Shown: piece after piece, positions 58,472 through 64,000 of the stretch
How the letters are laid out: each line of letters starts with the position of its first letter
How positions within the stretch are numbered: position 1 is the first letter of the stretch
NCBI RefSeq assembly: GCF_025024155.1
Contig: NW_026251737.1
Coordinates: 248,001 to 312,000, forward strand
Length of the DNA stretch: 64,000 nt
Direction: 5' to 3'
Origin: Gamsiella multidivaricata
Lineage: Eukaryota > Mortierellomycota > Mortierellomycetes > Mortierellales > Mortierellaceae
Translations under genes and position numbers: made by a program
Notes under the pieces: model-generated
What the model saw: the letters and a program-made list of their open reading frames with translations, nothing else
Database searches by the model: none
Told to the model about the DNA's origin: nothing

Positions 58472-61400
58472 AAAAAACTAGGCCAGTATGAGCAGCCAAG
58501 AGGAGAAGCAGTAGGACTGGGCCACTTATCGACATGACCATGACATCGACCACAACGAAACGTCAGTCGAGGCTACATTGGCCGGTCAAGTGAACAGCAG
58601 GACATCGATAGGACGGAGAGATAGCGAAAGGGAAGAATGAGTGCCTCCCTTGGACTATTTTACATCCAATCGCAGTCTTTTCGGCCGTTCTGGTCGACCA
58701 GTGAGCGCACACATCGACCTGTAACGGCCTGTAAATGATGTAGCAAATAACATGTATACTGCTGGCCCTGCTTTGATGGCGCACAATTGTTTCTCTCGCC
58801 TCGTTGCCATCAGTAACATGGGCATCTTCTCCGGCGTACAAGGGACAGAACAGGCCTTTTAGCGGCCCAAAAGGGAAAGTCTTTTGGCTTGACTAGGGCA
58901 GCTCAAGGCACTCTCTAGTCTGCCAATTGTTTGGGCAAATAGCCAATTGTCCAGTCTACTCAAAAGATCTCAGTTCTGCAGCAACAGACGGTCTGTCCGG
59001 GATGAGAATGTGCGGTGCAGTGGTGCGCTTCACGAGGATGCTCATGTATGTCCGTGTCTTCCTGATGGCACCGACGTGTGGGGAGCATCTGAACGAGCGC
59101 GTGCATATCCTTGAGAAGAATGTCCGGTCCTCGCTTTCCTCCAATGGACTGTGAGGACGTACAACCGACTTTGTGGATGTGTCATCATCAGCAGATACCA
59201 GTCTTCCACGCGATGAGAGCCGCCATGTTGAAGTGTAACACCAGGAGACCGGAGAGGGGCGTGGACAGGGCAGGGGTGGTTTTCCAGCCAGCCAACCTTA
59301 CTGGCATATGCTTTCTAGCCACAGCAGTGGTCAGCATATCCGGTCATTCTCCTTCTGTACAACCCGAAAGAGATCCGTAGCATGCGGATCTCTCCTCGTC
59401 TCTCATTAAATCAAAATCAAAATCGAAATCAAATCAAATCTAATAAAATTATCCGCCCGTGGTGTGTGGTCACCCCATCATGTGGGAGAGAGCATGCTGT
59501 CGGATCGCTTCTTCGCCCATGCCAGTGTCGACATGCAGCACACCATATGCAGCGAAGAAAAAACAAAGATGGTTTATTTTTGTCCGGCCCAATTGCCCAA
59601 ATCTGGCCTGCAAATACCGCCCCCCCGCCCGCCCATGCTGCTCAGAAATACAATCCCCATCTGCAGCAGTCTACAATCTCCATCGTAAACTGTCCCTTGA
59701 TTCGTTTGATTTCAAGTCACGCTGCAATGAATGGTATTTCAGAATATCGGATAGTCTACCGGATATTTCACATTTCTCGACTGCCTATCTACTGGAGGAC
59801 CTCTCTGCTGCCAGCGTGGACTATGTGTTCCTTCTCCCGTGGCCTAGCCCGCAGCGTACCGACCCTCGTTATAGGGCCACGCGGACTGCAGGGATTGAAA
59901 TCTGGGGGAGGGGGAGGGGGGGCATGCGCACTCGGTACTGCATGTTGAATAGATGGGTGGTAAATCACATCCATTCATGTGGCTATATCTAATATCACCA
60001 ACCCTTCCCCTACCTTGGCTTTAGTTCAAACCAGGCCACACAGCGTCGTCCTGACCCCCTCTCCTCTACCATATCAACTGGGCATCAAAAAGTCCACCGA
60101 ATGTAAGTTACTAAGAGCCTTTTGTCAACCAAAGCCGCATTAGACAGAATCCATCCGGGCCTCTGAATTTCTACTTTATTGTGCTTCGCCTAGGAAGAAA
60201 AATCTTATTTTTTGCTGACATTCCGAGCACCCCACCCCCTTCGCCCCGCAATTATCTCCCTTTTGCGCCTATATTGCCTAGGCACCAGGGTCGCAGCTCC
60301 AAAGGGCATTGCCACCGATTCAGCTCTCCAGGAGTCGATCTGCGACTTTGCATGACACCTGCACATAATGGAGTTTTAGTATGTGCGGGCTCCTTGGAAA
60401 ATAATAGCCGATATATTATGAAACGAATATATACAAGAAATAGAACAAGTAATGACCTGCAACAAGCGACAAAAAAATAATCTTTGCTGGATGATAGCAG
60501 TGGTGTTGATGGTTCTAATGGTATCAATGGCGATCAAGGGGCACCAGCGCTGGTTGAAGTCGAGGAATGCAAAGTCGATATCAAGGGACATCCGATATTT
60601 GTTCTCTCCATGGAAGAATTTTATTTTACGACCCCTCTCCTTCATACTAATCATGGGCATGGAACACATCGGCAATCACGACCCTGGCTAGATCACGGTT
60701 GAAACCATAGCTAGTTGGCTTTGGCGAGAATAAAACCTTAAGTTTATGGCACACACCCTTGTTATGTACGAGGATGACAATGAGAAAGTGAGCCTTATGG
60801 ATTCCAGGGCAGCGGGAAGGAGGCGCCATTACCAATCCCCATGATTCCGGCCTCTTTCTGAAGCTATCGTTCCTTGATACAGTAAGATGCTTTTTGAGCA
60901 AAAAAGATCAGACTTTTGGTCGATGCTTGGGCAATAGTTTACATGCGGATGGACCTCAGAAATGGAGCGTCGCTCAGATGGGCACGGTCGTGTCTACCAT
61001 TCCTCTCCATCTCCCTCCTCCCTTCCTCTCCTTTTGCTCAAGGGGAGAGAGGGTGGGGGACTGTCTGCCCTTGGCAGCTCTGCTAAAAGGCCAAATCGCC
61101 CACTCGCCGCAGTTAATTGGTATTCCCATCCCCCATCCCCCCTCCCCTCGGTGAGCTTCACCGCCAATGCGATGTATGCACTCTTTTTTTTTCTTCAAAT
61201 TTGCATCCCTTGAGATCTGTAGGAGGGGGAGGGGCTATTTATTTTATTTTTCCTTGCAGACGACGTGGTCTTGAGTCTAGACCGAAGGAAGGAGCAAAAA
61301 GAGGGAGTAAGGCAAATGGTCGATCCGAACACCATTGACTTTGTAGAGTCAACATTCTTGTCTTGCTTGTGCAGTTGCCCTAAATTTATTGCATTCCTTT

Positions 61401-61707
61401 CACGTCTATAGCGTCTATAGCACTCGCGTGTTTCCGTGTTTATCTGTTTGTGTTTTTGTTTTGTTCTGTTTATTTGTTTGTTTGCTTTTGCTTAAGTGTC
61501 GATCATGGGCATTTGTAGTCTAATTGCGGTATCACAGAGAACACCGTTCTTACAAACCACGTTTGTTGTCCCATGATGGACTGTAATCTTTGTTGCCCTG
61601 TTACAAACCGCAAATAGACAAGTGGCATTTTTTTTTTTTAATGACGGCTAAAAAATGTCAAAGGCTGTCAAAAGCTGTCTGATAACGGTCAGCTCAAGGC
61701 CATTGAT

Positions 61708-61709
<2 letters not shown>

Positions 61710-61738
<29 letters not shown>
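61710..61738. repeat. T29 homopolymer
   Basis: Twenty-nine consecutive T in the gene-poor region; the longest homopolymer in the window. Confidence 0.9.
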
Positions 61739-62691
61739 GGCAGCATTCCAGTGGCCCAGTGTACATGTAGAAGTGATCAGCAACTAAATGAGCGGCATGA
61801 GTTCATACTGCATGCTGATTCTATGCCTCATCTGCTCATGGTCAAGAGCTAGACGTTTATTAAATAAGCCAACGGTCGATAAGTCGCGCACGCATACTCT
61901 TCTTTCCTTTGCACCAGAAAGCCTTCTCTTCTTTACTGAACGTACATCAGCCCAATCGCTCTCTACAAACGCGTCTTTTTTTTTTAAGAAAAAAAAGATT
62001 TTCTGGCAGAGTGCCCTGGAATGCTAGATCAATACCTTCACCTTGATGGGTCGATGATAAGGAAGGAATAGTCGGTGGATTCGCATTTGGTCTCAGGATT
62101 ATCATATCAGTCAAATGTGGAGAACTTGCAGTCCTCCAACAGATTAAAAGAAAAAAAAACCATCTATACGCGTGGATATGCACTACCCCACATCTTTGGC
62201 ATAATACCGAAAAAGGCCTTGATGTTTGCTTTTCTTGCTCGCCTGACGATGAGCGCTGGACCTTTTTTTCTATTTTTTATTTTTTGGAGAGCGGCATGTG
62301 AGAGGATCTCTCCGTATCGTGATGATGCCGAACTTGTCCACACTCCCCAGAACCTTGAATGGGAAGTTCTTATCAGCATGCCTCTTCCGCGCCGTTCCGA
62401 AAGAGGATGAATCGGTCCACACTGCGTTTTTTATTTGCATGAATAAGGGTCTATTCAGTCCACATGATGCACAGAGTCGTACAAACTCGGACTGTTCCTG
62501 GAGCATCCACTGTGTGTAGAGAAAACTTTAGTTTCCATTGTCCCCCCCACCCCCTTTGGACGTATTTGCATAGCACCAAACCTTAATGCGCTATCGGGAT
62601 CCTTTACCCGTTATCTCTCTCTCGCATTCACTCACTCTCACTCTCTCGCGCGCGCGCGTGTAGCGCTTAGCTCCATCCACCTCCCCCGCCA

Positions 62692-62700
62692 CTATAAAAG
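62692..62700 (+). promoter_or_regulatory. TATA box of the 77-codon gene
   Basis: CTATAAAAG, a consensus TATA element, lies about 150 bases upstream of ATG 62849 and is followed by a CT-rich leader of about 120 bases. (GC)n and CT-repeat sequence lies just upstream. This is the clearest core promoter in the window and suggests strong or regulated expression. Confidence 0.65.
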
Positions 62701-62848
62701 CCTCCTCCTAATTCGTACCTCACACTCTCTTTCTTTCTCTCTTTTTTCCCTCCAACTTCTTTACTTCTCACATCCACTCCCATACTCTCATAAAGCCCCC
62801 CTCTCCCTCTCTCTCTCTCCTCTTCCATCTCACAAACCAAATCCCACA

Positions 62849-63082
62849 ATGCCTTCGATCCTGAACGCCATCCGCTCCGCGACCCCCTCGCCTGCGCGTC
62901 AATTCACCTCCCTCAACATCGCCTCCTCCACCTCCATCAAGAGCGCGTTCCACCCGGAGCACCACCCCATTATCCTCCAGCAGCTGGTCGAGTCCATCTC
63001 CCCCCGTGCCCAGAATGTCGCCTCGGATTCCGTCGTGAGGGACGCCCTCAGCAAGACCACCTCGACTGCCAAGCGTTCATAA
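62849..63082 (+). CDS. small 77-residue protein, unknown function
   Basis: Uninterrupted ORF from ATG 62849 (context CCACAATGCC) to TAA 63082. The protein begins MPSILNAIRSATPSPARQFTS, basic and without acidic residues over the first 40 positions, which could be a mitochondrial targeting sequence. A short helix-like part follows (PIILQQLVESISPRAQNVAS) and a Ser/Thr/Lys tail. Codon use is strongly C-ending (TCC, ACC, CTC, GCC), as in highly expressed fungal genes. Together with a consensus TATA box and CT-rich leader this supports a real, well-expressed gene. No family is recognised; it could be a stress-induced or mitochondrial small protein. Confidence 0.6.
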   Translation: MPSILNAIRSATPSPARQFTSLNIASSTSIKSAFHPEHHPIILQQLVESISPRAQNVASDSVVRDALSKTTSTAKRS

Positions 63083-63674
63083 TTTCAGGAACCAAACAAC
63101 AGCAACAGCAACAACAGCTAAAAAAAAAAAAGAAAAACGACAAAAAAGAAGAAAAAAGAAAGCCTGACCTCCTTCAACGACTTGTCGTCCCACGCATCCG
63201 CGCAAAAAAAGACCCGTTTTTTGTTTTTTCTTGAAAAGACGATCGATCCAGGCAGGGTCCAGAACGATGAACGCGATCGACATTTGACTGTATCATATAT
63301 CCATGAGAGAATCCCCCCCCCCCCCCCCCCAAAGCAAGGGTCCCGTTTCGACCTCCGGGTTTCCTTCACCCTCCCTCCCTCTCTTCCTCTTTCACCCTGT
63401 AGTTTTATCTAATAAACCTATTTTCAAGGGGTTGTACATTTGAAAAAAAAAAAAAAAAAAGTCCAGCATTGGGAAAATTGTATACCAATGGTACCAATGG
63501 TCCATGCATGTCATACAGGCTGAAAAAAAGTTCTCAAGCTTGAAATATTTGGAGTGTGTCTTATTTTCTTCTATGTATGATCCATAATATTATCTGCTGT
63601 ATATAACCAATGCAGCGTCTCCCTTCCTCCCTTCTTCCCTCTCGCTATCGCTGCTGCTACTGCTACTGTTACTG
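63083..63674. other. convergent 3' region
   Basis: The 3' UTR of the 77-codon gene probably ends after TCTAATAAACC (about 63409-63419), a good polyadenylation signal. An 18-base C run is at 63313-63330 and an A run at about 63443-63460. No gene is seen. Confidence 0.6.
63313..63330. repeat. poly-C tract (18)
   Basis: Eighteen consecutive C in the 3' UTR of the small gene. Confidence 0.9.
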
Positions 63675-64000
63675 CTACTGCTGCATCAGTCCGTCCTCCT
63701 CTTCTACCTTCCTGGGCTCGGGGATGTGTTCGGGTGTCACATAAATCTTCACGTTCTCCCTGACCCTGTCCAGGATATCAATCTCGACCGGTCCCCTGTA
63801 CTTCTTGAACAACGGCTCCTCATCCTTTCCCATATCCAGATCCTCCTTCTGCATATCCTTGGTCTCTGCAAACGCAATCTTCATCACCGCGCCTCCAGCA
63901 TACTCCACACAGTCGTAAGAATTGAACAGCGCAAACAGCTTCTTGTGGAAATTGCGGAAGCCGACCAGGTTCTTGAAGGGGATATATCCAATGGGCTCCA
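63675..64000 (-). CDS. C-terminal part of an unidentified protein (runs off window)
   Basis: Open frame on the minus strand from the right edge to TAG at 63677-63675, 108 visible residues. It reads EPIGYIPFKNLVGFRNFHKK, then LFALFNSYDCVEYAGGAVMK and a charged region rich in Asp, Glu and Lys, ending VKIYVTPEHIPEPRKVEEED. Composition and codon use look like true coding sequence, and no intron is needed in the visible part. I do not recognise the family. It converges with the 77-codon gene. Confidence 0.7.
   Translation of the reverse strand, partial: EPIGYIPFKNLVGFRNFHKKLFALFNSYDCVEYAGGAVMKIAFAETKDMQKEDLDMGKDEEPLFKKYRGPVEIDILDRVRENVKIYVTPEHIPEPRKVEEEDGLMQQ

Larger units (their letters stand above)
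57750..62848. other. 5 kb region without recognisable genes
   Basis: Both strands carry only short open frames without domains or coherent exon chains. Landmarks are the Ser-rich gene promoter (to about 58030), a minisatellite at 58388-58471, an ATCAAA-type tandem near 59407-59440, a T29 run at 61710-61738, and the promoter of the 77-codon gene at the right end. Decayed genes or transposon relics may be present but I could not identify any. Confidence 0.45.

Noticed and set aside
59382..59992. Overlapping frames of up to 188 codons in the right gene-poor region
   Set aside because: Three frames of similar length on the same strand and none with coherent composition; typical of chance open frames.
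1..64000. CRISPR arrays, operons, prophage or transposase genes
   Set aside because: No regularly spaced repeats, no phage or transposase motifs, and all genes are eukaryotic in structure.

Overview
The window is nuclear DNA of a filamentous fungus. Most genes are interrupted by short GT..AG introns (typically 45-250 bases, one of about 1 kb), there are no operons or Shine-Dalgarno sites, and homopolymer, dinucleotide and Gln-codon tracts are common. The gene set is fungal: an Nha1-type sodium/proton antiporter, a Yap-type bZIP factor, a Kre9/Knh1-like GPI protein, RAD5 with a HIRAN domain, MSS51, and an Hsp70 of the HSPA12-like type with a long disordered N-terminus. This looks like an early-diverging lineage, most likely Mortierellomycota (inference from style and content; nothing here is diagnostic).

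Layout. 1-2870: antiporter, minus, cut by the left edge. 4623-7250: Hsp70-like protein, minus. 7873-9250: PARP-like ADP-ribosyltransferase, minus. 10502-12273: membrane-anchored kelch protein, plus. 12274-17231: 5 kb with no recognisable gene. 17232-19701: bZIP factor, plus, convergent with a 1353-residue coiled-coil protein (20177-24337, minus). 25558-29199: NADPH oxidase and MSS51, both plus, 198 bases apart. 29596-30536: GPI-anchored wall protein, minus. 32372-35379: sphingosine-1-phosphate lyase and the LYR protein ETFRF1, both plus. 36936-38500: molybdate-transporter-like protein, plus, convergent with NPL4 (38690-41193, minus). USB1 (41349-42566, minus) and RAD5 (42744-46415, plus) are head to head over 177 bases. 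47151-49130: amino acid permease, minus. 51634-54181: CDK-like kinase, minus. 56610-57749: Ser-rich protein, minus. 57750-62848: another gene-poor 5 kb. 62849-63082: 77-residue protein behind a clear TATA box, plus. 63675-64000: C-terminus of an unidentified protein, minus, cut by the right edge.

The genes are not one pathway. Loose themes are proteostasis (Hsp70, NPL4), genome maintenance and cell cycle (RAD5, PARP-like enzyme, CDK-like kinase with two MluI-box motifs upstream), RNA processing (USB1), mitochondria (MSS51, ETFRF1) and membrane transport or redox (antiporter, permease, molybdate transporter, NOX). Exon boundaries were deduced by reading splice sites and keeping frame, and every multi-exon model closes in frame. 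No single clearly new multi-gene system is visible. The most unusual items are a divergent PARP-like enzyme with an intact H-Y-E triad, a CDK-like kinase with large N-lobe insertions and a changed HRD loop, an NPL4 gene whose first coding exon is only the ATG, and a 92-base inverted-repeat element at 54609-54700.
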